Positions 29,090 through 38,533 are shown, numbered from the stretch's first letter. The stretch: 64,000 bases of DNA from an uncultured Chitinophagaceae bacterium (GCA_903870685.1 CAIQDX010000049.1:62001-126000), one strand, 5' to 3'. Notes: a model not told the origin generated them from the sequence alone. Translations and numbers: made by a program.

Positions 29090-30204
29090 GATACAAGTAC
29101 CGGGGTTCTGGCAACAGCATCGTTAATGATCTCTGTTACTAATTGAGAGAAAGTTTTATTTGAAAAACGTAAGATAGCACCAATTGAAGTAAAGTCTTCG
29201 TCTTCACTGATGCCGCATTGTGCATTTACTTCGAGCACAAATAATTTTTTTGTTTCTTTATCCATGCGAATATCAATTCTTGTATAGCCCCTTCCTTTAA
29301 CCGAACAGTATGCATCCCAACTTAATTGTTTTATTTGATCGATTAAAGACGCTTCTGGTAATTGATACTCGTAAAAATTTTCATCTTGTGGCATGGGTGT
29401 TTCTTCTTCATATATTTCCCACAAACGATCGAAGGATAAAAATTTTTCATGCTCAGGCAATGAAGGATGAAAGACTCTTTCAACAGGATTATAGATTATT
29501 GCTTCATCAGGTTTATCGTAACTGCCAACAATTAATGTTGTGAATTCTGCACCGTTTATAAATGATTCTGCAATTAAACCATCGGCAGTTAAATCCCAGC
29601 CGCGATAACCATCAAACATTAATTCAACCTGTTTATTTAATTCATCAATATCATTCACAACATTCTTAATTCCAACACCCATACTTCCGCCGGAGATAGA
29701 AGGCTTAACAATTATTGGCGTTCCTAGTTTTTTAAAAATATTTTTAAGTGATTGATTTTTTTGATTGATGGCCATCCACTTTGGCGTTGGAATATTTGCA
29801 GCATCAAAACACTCTTTCATCGAAATTTTTGATGTGGTGATGTTATAAAAATATTCGTCGGCACCGGTATAAATCAAATCTTTTTCGTCTAAATATTTTA
29901 CAACAGAAACACCGGGCGTACCGTTTACTTCATCGCCATCGCATAAATTTAAAACCAAAGGAAAAATTTTTTTTGATTTTTTTTCTGCAACAATTTCATC
30001 GATAACAATTTTATAATCGCTCATTGTTACAGGTTGCCAATGCCATTGTAAACCAAGCTGGGCAAAGGTTTTAGTGTATTCATCAATACTTTGAGAGAAG
30101 TCGTAATAATAATCAATATTAGCATCGTTAGTTATTAGATGCGGAGCCAACACCCAAACTTTTAGTGCAACAGATGATTTTTTTTTATGAGGATTAGGTG
30201 CCAT
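29086..30204 (-). CDS. ATP-grasp ligase (D-Ala-D-Ala ligase-like)
   Basis: 372 residues. The N-terminal pre-ATP-grasp region holds LVLNLCDGDEVNGTPGV (83-99). The ATP-grasp core has IIVKPSISGGSMGVGIK (164-180), AESFINGAEFTTL (~212-224) and metal ligands in RIDIR (309-313) and FVLEVNAQCGIS (E325, N327). All key residues look intact, so it should be an active carboxylate-amine ligase. It differs too much from Ddl in the N-terminal half to be called the cell-wall enzyme, and it contains a long insert (VERVFHPSLPEHEKFLSFDR). It lies 18 nt after a SET gene and overlaps the fusion gene by 4 nt. The product is unknown. Confidence 0.82.
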   Translation of the reverse strand: MAPNPHKKKSSVALKVWVLAPHLITNDANIDYYYDFSQSIDEYTKTFAQLGLQWHWQPVTMSDYKIVIDEIVAEKKSKKIFPLVLNLCDGDEVNGTPGVSVVKYLDEKDLIYTGADEYFYNITTSKISMKECFDAANIPTPKWMAINQKNQSLKNIFKKLGTPIIVKPSISGGSMGVGIKNVVNDIDELNKQVELMFDGYRGWDLTADGLIAESFINGAEFTTLIVGSYDKPDEAIIYNPVERVFHPSLPEHEKFLSFDRLWEIYEEETPMPQDENFYEYQLPEASLIDQIKQLSWDAYCSVKGRGYTRIDIRMDKETKKLFVLEVNAQCGISEDEDFTSIGAILRFSNKTFSQLVTEIINDAVARTPVLVS

Positions 30205-30222
30205 TGAGTAAAAATGATGTTA

Positions 30223-30714
30223 TTATCGTTTAAGGATTTGTGATTGTATGAAATCAGTTAAACGATATTGTTTTAAGATATCATCACTCAAATAAACAGC
30301 ACCTTGTATTTGATGCAAACATCTTGCAGTATTGCAAAAACAATTGAATGGCTGTGCCATATTCCATTCGGTTGACGGATAAAAAAAAGTAAACTCGTCA
30401 CCTGTTTCGATCTTCGTTAGCGCAATCAATTGAAATGTTGTTGTATCAAAAAAAACATTTGGATTACAGCTGTGATTGATGTATTGCAAAAACTCCGGTT
30501 GCAGGGTTATATGCTTTTCTTCTTCAACCTGAACGGTAAGATAAGTTGGTTGTGATAATGTTTCTCCTGCAGAAAAAGTACAAAGAACATCTCCTGCATA
30601 AAATGAAGAAAATGCATGCAACGATCTTTGTTGCGTGAATGAATTTTGTACGATTTCAGCAAAGCCATGATTGCTGATAACCGTATACGTTGGGTTAGTA
30701 GTAGGTTGTATCAT
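30223..30714 (-). CDS. Stand-alone SET-domain protein
   Basis: 163 residues, one compact SET domain. Canonical elements: RSLHAFSSFYAGDVLCTF as the opening strands, YINHSCNPNVFFD (NHSCxPN, residues 80-86), GDEFTFFYPSTEW (105-117) in place of GEELTFDY, and a post-SET zinc site C125-x-C127-x4-C132. The N-flanking strand lacks the usual GxG, so cofactor binding may differ. Predicted SAM-dependent lysine methyltransferase, cytosolic. First gene of the three-gene operon with two ATP-grasp enzymes. A TATCTTG box ends 15 nt before the ATG. Confidence 0.85.
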   Translation of the reverse strand: MIQPTTNPTYTVISNHGFAEIVQNSFTQQRSLHAFSSFYAGDVLCTFSAGETLSQPTYLTVQVEEEKHITLQPEFLQYINHSCNPNVFFDTTTFQLIALTKIETGDEFTFFYPSTEWNMAQPFNCFCNTARCLHQIQGAVYLSDDILKQYRLTDFIQSQILKR

Positions 30715-30729
30715 AATTGCTAGTTATAG

Positions 30730-30736
30730 CAAGATA
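30730..30736 (-). promoter_or_regulatory. Putative -7 box of the SET/ATP-grasp operon
   Basis: Minus strand TATCTTG, one T short of TAnnTTTG, 15 nt before the SET start codon; a TTTAG lies about 20 nt further up. Suggests a short leader transcript. Confidence 0.35.
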
Positions 30737-30915
30737 AAATGAATTGTTATAAACTAAAAGTATATTTAGTTATAGAAATTAAAATGGGGATAATATGTTG
30801 GGTTATGCACTTATAAAAACATCGACAAACATCATACAATAAAAAAGCCACTGTTTAAACAGAGGCAATAAACCAAAACAAACACTATGAAAAATTTTAT
30901 ACTAAAAGACGATCT

Positions 30916-31161
30916 TTAATTTTTTGAAAACATTGCATCTTCATAGATTTCCGCTTCTTCGCAGTTAAACATCCAGTAAACAAGATACTCTTCGCTTGAT
31001 GGAAGATCAAAATAATCCAAACAACTTTTAATTCTATCTGATTCAAACATGTTAACAATCTTATCATTACTAAACTCCACGATTCTATAAATCACTTCAC
31101 CATTTCTTTTAGAATGGTAAAGGCGCACAAAAAATTTGGCATTGTTATTATTGGCGTTCAT
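30916..31161 (-). CDS. Small acidic hypothetical protein
   Basis: 81 residues, not recognised. It begins MNANNNNAKFFVRLYHSKRNG, forms a predicted short alpha/beta unit (GEVIYRIVEFSNDKIVNMF), and ends with an acidic stretch (NCEEAEIYEDAMFSKN). No signal peptide or membrane segment. It reads on the same strand as the SET/ATP-grasp operon but 201 nt upstream of it, so co-transcription is uncertain. Codon use and start context look like a real gene. Confidence 0.5.
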   Translation of the reverse strand: MNANNNNAKFFVRLYHSKRNGEVIYRIVEFSNDKIVNMFESDRIKSCLDYFDLPSSEEYLVYWMFNCEEAEIYEDAMFSKN

Positions 31162-31454
31162 GATTTTAATTCTTGGTTATCATAACAGCATTCAATTCTG
31201 TGCCAAAAGAAAAAAGATTAATAATCATAGTTTTATAATACGCACAATAAAATATTTCTCCAAAATCAAAACAAACGTTCCGCATTCTGGAAAATCAAAG
31301 GCTTTAATGACTTAAAAAATTATAATAAGCAAGCGGAAAGCCCCGTCAAACCTTAAGTTTTCCGTGTAATCATAACAGCGACAATTTTTTAATAAATAAC
31401 GTTAGAACTTTACGGGGATAATTAGTTATCTTAACTTAGAATATTTCCAACTTT
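31162..31454. other. Intergenic region with a possible pseudoknotted leader before the FIST gene
   Basis: No gene. A hairpin with stem CGGAAA (31334-31339) and TTTCCG (31359-31364) holds the loop sequence CCCCGT (31341-31346), which is complementary to ACGGGG at 31412-31417, 37 nt upstream of the FIST ATG. This would make an H-type pseudoknot. It resembles no riboswitch I can name. Confidence 0.3.
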
Positions 31455-32597
31455 ATGAAAATCCAACAACATCATTTTGTTCAAGATAAATGGCTTGAAA
31501 AATCGTCCGATACCAATTTTAATACAAACAACGCACAATTGGTTTTTGCTTTAGGTGCCGGTCAATTAATTTCAGATAAAGAAGTATTTGATTATTTAAA
31601 AAATATTTATCCCAACGCCAATATAGTTGGAGCATCTACTTCGGGAGAAATTATAAACGACGATGTGGTTGATGAAAGCGTTGTAGTTACGGCAATTGAG
31701 TTTGAAAAAACAAAAGTAAAATGTGCCGAAACAAATATTAAGAATCAACAAAATAGTTTTGAAGCCGGAAAACATTTAATGCAGGAATTAAATGCAGATG
31801 ATATTGTTGCAGTGTTTATTATTTCTGACGGCACAAAAATTAACGGAAGCGAGTTGGTTAACGGAATGAATGAAAACAACGATAAAAAAATTCCTATCAC
31901 CGGAGGACTAGCCGGCGATGCGGCACGGTTCGGTAAAACTTATGTAGGATTAAACCACACGCCAACCGAAGGAAACGTACTTGCTATTGGTTTTTATGGC
32001 AAGCATTTAAAAATTGGCCATGGTTCGTTTGGTGGGTGGGATGAATTTGGAAGAGAAAGAATCATCACGAAATCAGATAAAAATATTTTATACGAGATTG
32101 ATGGAAAAAATGCGCTTGATCTTTATAAAGAATATTTAGGACCGTATGCACAAGAACTTCCGGGCTCGGCTTTATTATTTCCTCTGTCAATTAAAATTGA
32201 AAATGATGAATCAACATTAGTAAGAACAATTCTTTCTATTGATGAAAACAACAAGTCAATGACTTTTGCAGGAAATCTTCCTGAAGGAAGTAAAGTTCGT
32301 TTGATGAAAGCAAATTTCGAAAAATTAATTGAAGCGTCTTCAACAGCCGCAGAGCAGTCATTAGACAATCACGCAATCCCGCCACAGCTAGCGATACTCA
32401 TTAGTTGTGTAGGAAGAAGATTGTTGTTGCAGGAAAGATCATACGAAGAAGTTCAAGCGGCTAAAAAAATTTTTGGGAACAAAACAAACATAACAGGATT
32501 TTATTCTTATGGAGAAATATCTCCGTACAATCAAAATGCATTTTGCGGATTGCATAATCAAACAATGACGATTACAACTTTTACCGAAACAATCTAG
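31455..32597 (+). CDS. FIST-domain sensor protein
   Basis: 380 residues with FIST_N (FALGAGQLISDKEVFDYL; NIVGASTSGEIINDD; PITGGLAGDAARFGKTYVG) and FIST_C (ELPGSALLFPLSI to GFYSYGEISPYNQ). FIST proteins are cytosolic ligand-binding modules, thought to sense small molecules such as amino acids, and are usually encoded beside signalling proteins. Here a hybrid histidine kinase follows after 27 nt. The kinase has no membrane sensor of its own, so the FIST protein probably supplies the input. Confidence 0.88.
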   Translation: MKIQQHHFVQDKWLEKSSDTNFNTNNAQLVFALGAGQLISDKEVFDYLKNIYPNANIVGASTSGEIINDDVVDESVVVTAIEFEKTKVKCAETNIKNQQNSFEAGKHLMQELNADDIVAVFIISDGTKINGSELVNGMNENNDKKIPITGGLAGDAARFGKTYVGLNHTPTEGNVLAIGFYGKHLKIGHGSFGGWDEFGRERIITKSDKNILYEIDGKNALDLYKEYLGPYAQELPGSALLFPLSIKIENDESTLVRTILSIDENNKSMTFAGNLPEGSKVRLMKANFEKLIEASSTAAEQSLDNHAIPPQLAILISCVGRRLLLQERSYEEVQAAKKIFGNKTNITGFYSYGEISPYNQNAFCGLHNQTMTITTFTETI

Positions 32598-32624
32598 CTA
32601 TATATTACTTTAATAAAACCCAAT

Positions 32625-34154
32625 ATGCCGTATCATAAGATTTTAGAAAGTCAGATAGGAAAATTTTTACCTGAGAAATATCTTCAAGATGAAGCTATTT
32701 GCAATTTTCTAACGGCAATAAGTAAATGTTATGCAACTTTCGAAAAAGATAAAAAAATATCTGAACACGCATTTGATGTAAGTGAAAAAGAATACCAAGA
32801 AGTTAATAATAATCTGCTTCAGCAAAATGAGATAAGAAAGCAATCAATTCTTAAATTAAAAGAAGCGATTAAATCAATGGATCCAAACGCATCTTTTGTT
32901 TCTGAAAAAGATGACGACCTTTTTAGTACTATTTCTTTTCTCGAAGAACAAATAAAAAAATCAAAGGAGCTATCAGCCGAACTAATAAAATCAAAAGAGT
33001 TTGCAGAAAAAGCAATGCAGGCTAAAAGCGATTTTCTTACTGTGATGAGCCATGAAATTCGCACACCATTAAACGCGATCATCGGAACTATATTATTATT
33101 ACAATATCAGGATCCGCTACCATCGCAAAAAGAATTTTTAAGTGTTCTTGAAATTTCCTCAGAAAATTTATTGAGTTTAATAAACGATGTATTAGACTTC
33201 AGCAAATTGGAAGAAGGCAAAATAATATTTACTGATAGAGATATTGAGATACAGCATTTTCTCAATAATATTAAAATGGCAAATCAAATCAGAGCCGAAG
33301 AAAAAGGAAATGAGATAGTGGTTTTGTATGATGAAAACATTCCCGACTTTGTACGAGGCGACGATGTTAGAATCGGACAAATATTAAACAACTTAATTTC
33401 TAATGCCATAAAGTTTACAAACGATGGAATTATTACTATTCAAGCTTCGTTAAAAGAAAATAATGAAGACAGTGCGCTAGTTTATTTTGCAGTAAAAGAC
33501 ACCGGTATTGGTATTCCGATTGAGAATCAACAAATAATTTTCGAAAGGTTTACTCAAGCAAATACAAATATTACACGAGACTATGGAGGATCGGGTCTTG
33601 GTCTGGCAATCATCAAAAAGTTGCTTGAATTACAGGGAAGTGAAATTAATTTAGAAAGTGAATATGGAAAGGGCTCAACATTTTATTTTGTTCTTCTTTT
33701 TAAAAAGAGCAAAGCAAATATTATACGCGAAGAAAAATTTCAAACATTCGATAAACAAGAATTAAAAGGGTTAAAAGTATTATTAGTAGAAGATGTTTTG
33801 TTTAATGTTATGGTGGCAGATGGAATGCTGCAAAACTGGAGCGCAATAACAGAAGTTGCAGAAAATGGTGTAATTGCAGTTGAAAAAATGAAAGAAAATA
33901 AATACGATATAGTATTAATGGATATTCAAATGCCGGTAATGGATGGATATGCAGCCACAATAGAGATCAGAAAATTTGATACCACTACACCAATCATTGC
34001 ATTAACCGCATCTCTCTCTGCCGACATACAACAAAAAGTAATTAATGTTGGCATGAATGGTTTTGTAACAAAGCCTTTTAATCCCAATGATCTTTATAAT
34101 GTTTTGTACGAAAACACTATTAATAAAAGCACAAAAAAAGTTTTGATTGATTAA
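32625..34154 (+). CDS. Soluble hybrid histidine kinase/response regulator
   Basis: 509 residues, no membrane segment. An N-terminal helical/coiled-coil region (1-~130), HisKA with H143 in MSHEIRTPLN, an HATPase_c domain with NLISNAIKFTNDG (257-269), KDTGIGIP and GGSGLGLAI, and a C-terminal receiver with D433 in LMDIQMPVMDG. No output domain: phosphate should pass to another protein or to a phosphotransfer protein elsewhere. Co-transcribed with the FIST gene. The stop is 3 nt from the convergent porin gene. Confidence 0.92.
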   Translation: MPYHKILESQIGKFLPEKYLQDEAICNFLTAISKCYATFEKDKKISEHAFDVSEKEYQEVNNNLLQQNEIRKQSILKLKEAIKSMDPNASFVSEKDDDLFSTISFLEEQIKKSKELSAELIKSKEFAEKAMQAKSDFLTVMSHEIRTPLNAIIGTILLLQYQDPLPSQKEFLSVLEISSENLLSLINDVLDFSKLEEGKIIFTDRDIEIQHFLNNIKMANQIRAEEKGNEIVVLYDENIPDFVRGDDVRIGQILNNLISNAIKFTNDGIITIQASLKENNEDSALVYFAVKDTGIGIPIENQQIIFERFTQANTNITRDYGGSGLGLAIIKKLLELQGSEINLESEYGKGSTFYFVLLFKKSKANIIREEKFQTFDKQELKGLKVLLVEDVLFNVMVADGMLQNWSAITEVAENGVIAVEKMKENKYDIVLMDIQMPVMDGYAATIEIRKFDTTTPIIALTASLSADIQQKVINVGMNGFVTKPFNPNDLYNVLYENTINKSTKKVLID

Positions 34155-34157
34155 TTT

Positions 34158-35531
34158 CTACAACTCGAAATGTAATCTTATAGAAGGAATATGAACCGGA
34201 CCCTGTCTGTCTTTATTATATGCAGGATTAATTGCCAATTGATAATCGAAAGATAGTTGCACGAACGAAGTAATATAAAATCTATAATAAGTTTCAAAAA
34301 CAGATTCGGCACCATAATTTAATTTACCATCACCAATAATAAACCCATAACCACCGGCAGCTAAATAATTTTTATGCTCTTCAGATATATTATTAATAAC
34401 TGCCGCAATTCCCCAGGCATCATTTTTTCTATTCCAATTTGTTCCATTTATTTCAACGCCAAGTTGTAAGCTTTTATCAATTTCTGTAAACGCCCAGGAA
34501 GCGGTTTTCCCATCATTCCAACTATATCTTGCAAAGAAGCCCATCGATTTGTTTATTGCTTGTTCAAGATTAAATCCAAAACCATATTTAGCACCATAAT
34601 ATTTTGTGCCTTCGGAGTTGCCCGTAATAATATCGTTTAAACTGCTATCACCGATTGCCATTTTTGCAATTGCATCTTTATAAAATGGTGCTTTCGAAAA
34701 AGTTGCAAATACATTTGTTCTTATTGCACCGGGTAAATTATTTTTTGTATTCCAATGTTTTTCGAATTCAATTGTTTCAGAGTTTGCACCATTTAATTTC
34801 CATTCCATTGGTAAAGCGTTTGCAATTTTAGGAACTTCAACAGAGGCAAAACGCAATGCCCATGTAGGTTTTATTATTTCAACAACAATACCTGTTGTGT
34901 AACCTCTTACATCGGCAGGAAAATCCCACGCACCTTGTGCCATTAAACTCCAGTTTAAAAATTGTGATCGTGCATCGTGATTATATTTATTATCATCGAA
35001 AAAATCGGTGATGCAAAATTTGCCTGCTGTAATTACCAAACGCGATGTTGGAATTTTTCCTGCGAATTGATTTTGACCAGAAGATTGAAATTCGTACGAA
35101 GAATTTTTTAAAGGAATGATCTGTTGAAAATATGCTCTTGCAACAAAAGGTGTTAATGCAGATGCGCCAACGCGATATATTTCTCCGTTAGGAAAACCCG
35201 CCAAACCTTTAGTTTTACTTAATCCACCACCACCGGTAGTTTCCTGATTAAAAATAAAAAACGCATTCTTCCATAATTTTCTTCCAATAGAAATCGTAGT
35301 CGTGTTTGATGTGGCTACTTCATAACCATCGTCTAAACTATTATCTCCGGAATATTTTACAGCAAATGCCGGATGAATTTGCGTAACCGTTGTGTTTTGA
35401 AAATGTACACTCCAATCTGCAACAGAATCTTTTTTATTAATTCTGTTGAATAAAAAATCTGATGATTGCGAAAAAATTTTTGCAAAAAATAAAGTACAGA
35501 ACAATGTTATAATTATTCGAAAAAAACGCAT
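34158..35531 (-). CDS. OprB-like outer-membrane porin
   Basis: 457 residues with a signal peptide (MRFFRIIITLFCTLFFAKIFS-QS). The body is a run of amphipathic beta strands and ends GPVHIPSIRLHFEL, an outer-membrane barrel terminus with a near-C-terminal aromatic and the GPV-RLH motif typical of carbohydrate-selective OprB porins. It follows the mgtA-like gene by 29 nt without a terminator between them, so it is probably transcribed with a magnesium importer. That context hints at cation rather than sugar passage, but this is inference. Confidence 0.75.
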   Translation of the reverse strand: MRFFRIIITLFCTLFFAKIFSQSSDFLFNRINKKDSVADWSVHFQNTTVTQIHPAFAVKYSGDNSLDDGYEVATSNTTTISIGRKLWKNAFFIFNQETTGGGGLSKTKGLAGFPNGEIYRVGASALTPFVARAYFQQIIPLKNSSYEFQSSGQNQFAGKIPTSRLVITAGKFCITDFFDDNKYNHDARSQFLNWSLMAQGAWDFPADVRGYTTGIVVEIIKPTWALRFASVEVPKIANALPMEWKLNGANSETIEFEKHWNTKNNLPGAIRTNVFATFSKAPFYKDAIAKMAIGDSSLNDIITGNSEGTKYYGAKYGFGFNLEQAINKSMGFFARYSWNDGKTASWAFTEIDKSLQLGVEINGTNWNRKNDAWGIAAVINNISEEHKNYLAAGGYGFIIGDGKLNYGAESVFETYYRFYITSFVQLSFDYQLAINPAYNKDRQGPVHIPSIRLHFEL

Positions 35532-35560
35532 GAAATTATTTTATAAAATAAAAAACTTGA

Positions 35561-38275
35561 TTATAACCACTGATTGAATTTTTTGATGAACCAGTTTTTA
35601 ATAAGTTGTGTAAGCAAACAATAACAAGTTAACATTCCTATCAACCATGGGAAATACATCATTGGCAATGGCTGTAGTTTAAACGCTTCTGCAAATGGTG
35701 AGAAAGGAATATAAATGCCAATAGCCATGATTGCAGTTGTTAATGCCAACACAGGCGCTGTTGCCCAACTTTGAATGAAAGGAATTTTTCTTGTTCTGAT
35801 CATATGAACAATTAATGTTTGCGAAAGCAATCCTTCAATAAACCAACCCGATTGAAATAAACTTTGATGTTCAACAGTGTTTGCTTTGAAAACAAAATAC
35901 ATCACCGCAAAAGTTATATAATCAAAAACAGAACTGATGGGTCCGATAAAAACCATGAAACGTGCAATGCCACCGGCTTCCCACTTGCGCGGCTTTTCTA
36001 AATATTCTTTATCCATCATATCCCACGGAATAGAAATTTGCGAAATATCGTACAATAAATTCTGTACTAAAATTTGTACAGGAAGCATTGGTAAGAACGG
36101 GAGAAATGCACTGGCGCCCAACATGCTGAACATATTTCCGAAATTACTGCTCGCCGTCATTTTAATATACTTGATAATATTTCCAAAAGTTCTTCTTCCA
36201 TAAATAACGCCTTTACGCAAAACCATCAGATCTTTTTCGAGCAAAATAATATCGGCACTTTCTTTTGCAATATCCACGGCAGTATCAACTGAAATACCAA
36301 CATCTGCATCACGCAAAGCAGCGGCATCATTAATTCCATCACCCATAAAACCAACTGTATGACCTTTCGATTGTAAAACTTTTACAACGCGACTTTTTTG
36401 AGCCGGACTTAATTTTGCGAAGATGCTTATCTCATCAACCACCTCTTTCAACTGATCGTCATTCATCGCGTCAAGTTCATTACCAATTAAAATTTTATCA
36501 ACAGGAATTCCAACATCACGACAGATCTTTTTTGTAACAATATCATTATCGCCTGTTAATACTTTTAATGTAACACCAAGCTGCTGTAATGCTTCTACAG
36601 AAGGCTTTGCAGAAGGTTTTGCGGGATCTAGAAAACCAATAAATCCTGTTAAGATCATATTGCACTCATCAGCAACGGTATAAGTTAACGGACGTTCATC
36701 ATACTCTTTAATAGCAACCAACAAAACTCTTAAACCCTCTTTGTTTAATTTTTTTGAAAGCTCAAGAATGTTTTGGCGAATAGTTTCATCCATTGGTTGA
36801 ATGGTATCAACTTCTATATGTAATTGACGATCTTCTCCAGGATCGAAAGTATGAGAACACAATCCCAAAATTTCTTCAACAGCCCCTTTACAAATTAATA
36901 GATGTTTATGATTATTGGTTTGTTCCAAAATAACCGACATTCTTCTTCGTTGAAAATCGAAAGGAATTTCATCAATTTTTTTAAACTGTTCTTCAACTTT
37001 TAAATAGTCTTTTACTTCAACGTGATCTAAAATAGCAACATCCAATAAATTTTTTAATCCCGTTTGATGATAGCTGTTTAAGTATGCCCATTTCAACACT
37101 TCATCATCTTCAATACCATCAACATTTAAATGTCGTTCCAGAACAATTTTATCCAATGTCAGTGTTCCGGTTTTATCGGTACATAAAACATCCATGGCGC
37201 CAATGTTTTGAATAGCGCTCAATCTTTTTACAATTACCTTTCTTTTGCTCATTGTCATAGCGCCTTTTGCAAGGTTGGCTGTAACAATCATCGGCAACAT
37301 TTCTGGTGTTAATCCAACAGCAACAGCAATGGCGAATAATAATGCTTCAACCCAATCGCCTTTGGTAAAACCATTAATAAAAAATACTAGCGGAACCATG
37401 ATCAACATAAAACGAATCAATAACCAACTAACACTGTTCACTCCTTTATCGAAACTTGTTTCGGCGCGTTTGCCCGAAATAGATTTACTGATAGAACCGA
37501 AATATGTTTGATTGCCGGTTGTAACGGCAATCACCAACGCTTGTCCGCTTTCCACATTTGTTCCCATGAAACAAATGTTTTCTAATTCGAGCGGTGATTT
37601 ATTTTTTGTATCATTAATAACAAATTCTCTTTTTTCAACAGGTAAAGATTCGCCGGTTAAAGTTGATTGATTTAAGAATAAATCTTTTGATTGAATGATG
37701 CGACAATCGGCAGGAATCATATCACCGGCAGATAAAAATATAATATCGCCCGGCACGATTTCTTTTATATCAATTTCTTTTTTCCCTTCATCTTTTCTTA
37801 AAACTGTTGCCGTGGTTTTAACCATACTTTTTAATTTCTCTGCAGCAACATTGCTTCGAAACTCTTGCCAGAAGCGGATTATGGAACTTAATAAAATCAT
37901 CACACCCACAACGATCACTGTTTTATAATCGCGGTCGGCGGGCGCTGTCGTTATTATATCAATAAAAAAAGAAGTAGCTGCAATTAAAACCAACACTGCA
38001 TTAAACGGTGTTATAAATGCCTGAATAAACTGAATATACCAAGCCGGCGCTTTCTCGTGTACCACTTCGTTGGTACCAAAAGTTTCTAATCTTTTTTCAA
38101 CTTCTTCGTTGGTCAATCCTGTTTCGTCAGATTCTAATATTTCAAAAAAATGTTGTTTAGTTGCAGCGCCAACATTTTTTAATTTAGAAGCCGCAGCAGC
38201 ATCAACACTTATAACGGCATTGCCTGTATTAAATAGAATGCGTGATTTAAATTTTTCTTTTACACTTGATATCAT
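35561..38275 (-). CDS. mgtA: Magnesium-translocating P-type ATPase
   Basis: 904 residues of the P3B type. Markers: GDMIPADCRI and TLTGESLPVEK (actuator domain), the phosphorylation site D367 in CTDKTGTLT, LKVLTGDND, and the hinge GFMGDGINDAAALRDADVGISVD, with about ten membrane helices. It imports Mg2+ across the inner membrane, usually under magnesium shortage. Two features suggest leader control: an mRNA leader of about 350 nt and a short open frame within it. A strong GGGAGGA ribosome site lies 6-7 nt before the ATG, unusual for this phylum. Followed by a porin gene. Confidence 0.94.
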   Translation of the reverse strand: MISSVKEKFKSRILFNTGNAVISVDAAAASKLKNVGAATKQHFFEILESDETGLTNEEVEKRLETFGTNEVVHEKAPAWYIQFIQAFITPFNAVLVLIAATSFFIDIITTAPADRDYKTVIVVGVMILLSSIIRFWQEFRSNVAAEKLKSMVKTTATVLRKDEGKKEIDIKEIVPGDIIFLSAGDMIPADCRIIQSKDLFLNQSTLTGESLPVEKREFVINDTKNKSPLELENICFMGTNVESGQALVIAVTTGNQTYFGSISKSISGKRAETSFDKGVNSVSWLLIRFMLIMVPLVFFINGFTKGDWVEALLFAIAVAVGLTPEMLPMIVTANLAKGAMTMSKRKVIVKRLSAIQNIGAMDVLCTDKTGTLTLDKIVLERHLNVDGIEDDEVLKWAYLNSYHQTGLKNLLDVAILDHVEVKDYLKVEEQFKKIDEIPFDFQRRRMSVILEQTNNHKHLLICKGAVEEILGLCSHTFDPGEDRQLHIEVDTIQPMDETIRQNILELSKKLNKEGLRVLLVAIKEYDERPLTYTVADECNMILTGFIGFLDPAKPSAKPSVEALQQLGVTLKVLTGDNDIVTKKICRDVGIPVDKILIGNELDAMNDDQLKEVVDEISIFAKLSPAQKSRVVKVLQSKGHTVGFMGDGINDAAALRDADVGISVDTAVDIAKESADIILLEKDLMVLRKGVIYGRRTFGNIIKYIKMTASSNFGNMFSMLGASAFLPFLPMLPVQILVQNLLYDISQISIPWDMMDKEYLEKPRKWEAGGIARFMVFIGPISSVFDYITFAVMYFVFKANTVEHQSLFQSGWFIEGLLSQTLIVHMIRTRKIPFIQSWATAPVLALTTAIMAIGIYIPFSPFAEAFKLQPLPMMYFPWLIGMLTCYCLLTQLIKNWFIKKFNQWL

Positions 38276-38367
38276 CGTCAGTCCTCCCGAAATTTTTGAG
38301 TGAATATTCTTTTTTCAACCTAAACCCAACTGTTTATCAGATTAAGTTTTGATTATCATTCATCAAA

Positions 38368-38481
38368 TTAGTGATCGACGACCGGAGGCTTTATTTTAGC
38401 AGAAGAAAATAAACGATATAATTTTGTTGCAACAACAAAATGTGTTGAAATGAAAGGAGAAATTAAAATGAAATTTTTCAT
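38368..38481 (-). CDS. Candidate leader peptide of mgtA
   Basis: A 37-residue frame from ATG to TAA inside the mgtA leader. It begins MKNFILISPF with a hydrophobic half, and ends with a Lys-Ile-Lys-Pro-Pro-Val-Val-Asp-His tail directly before the stop. Pro-Pro near the end of a leader peptide can slow ribosomes; the Salmonella MgtL leader uses proline codons to sense magnesium-dependent translation. No other reason for the frame is seen. Not a member of any family I know; expression is unproven. Confidence 0.4.
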   Translation of the reverse strand: MKNFILISPFISTHFVVATKLYRLFSSAKIKPPVVDH

Positions 38482-38491
38482 GGTTGCATTT

Positions 38492-38533
38492 TTAGCTGAT
38501 CAGTAATTGTGTTCCTTGCTAACTGATTGCTAA
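38492..38533 (-). promoter_or_regulatory. Hairpin in the mgtA leader
   Basis: Two 5-bp stem parts separated by a 2-nt internal loop close a ~17-nt apical loop, directly upstream of the 37-codon frame. It lacks a T-run, so it is not a terminator. Confidence 0.4.
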
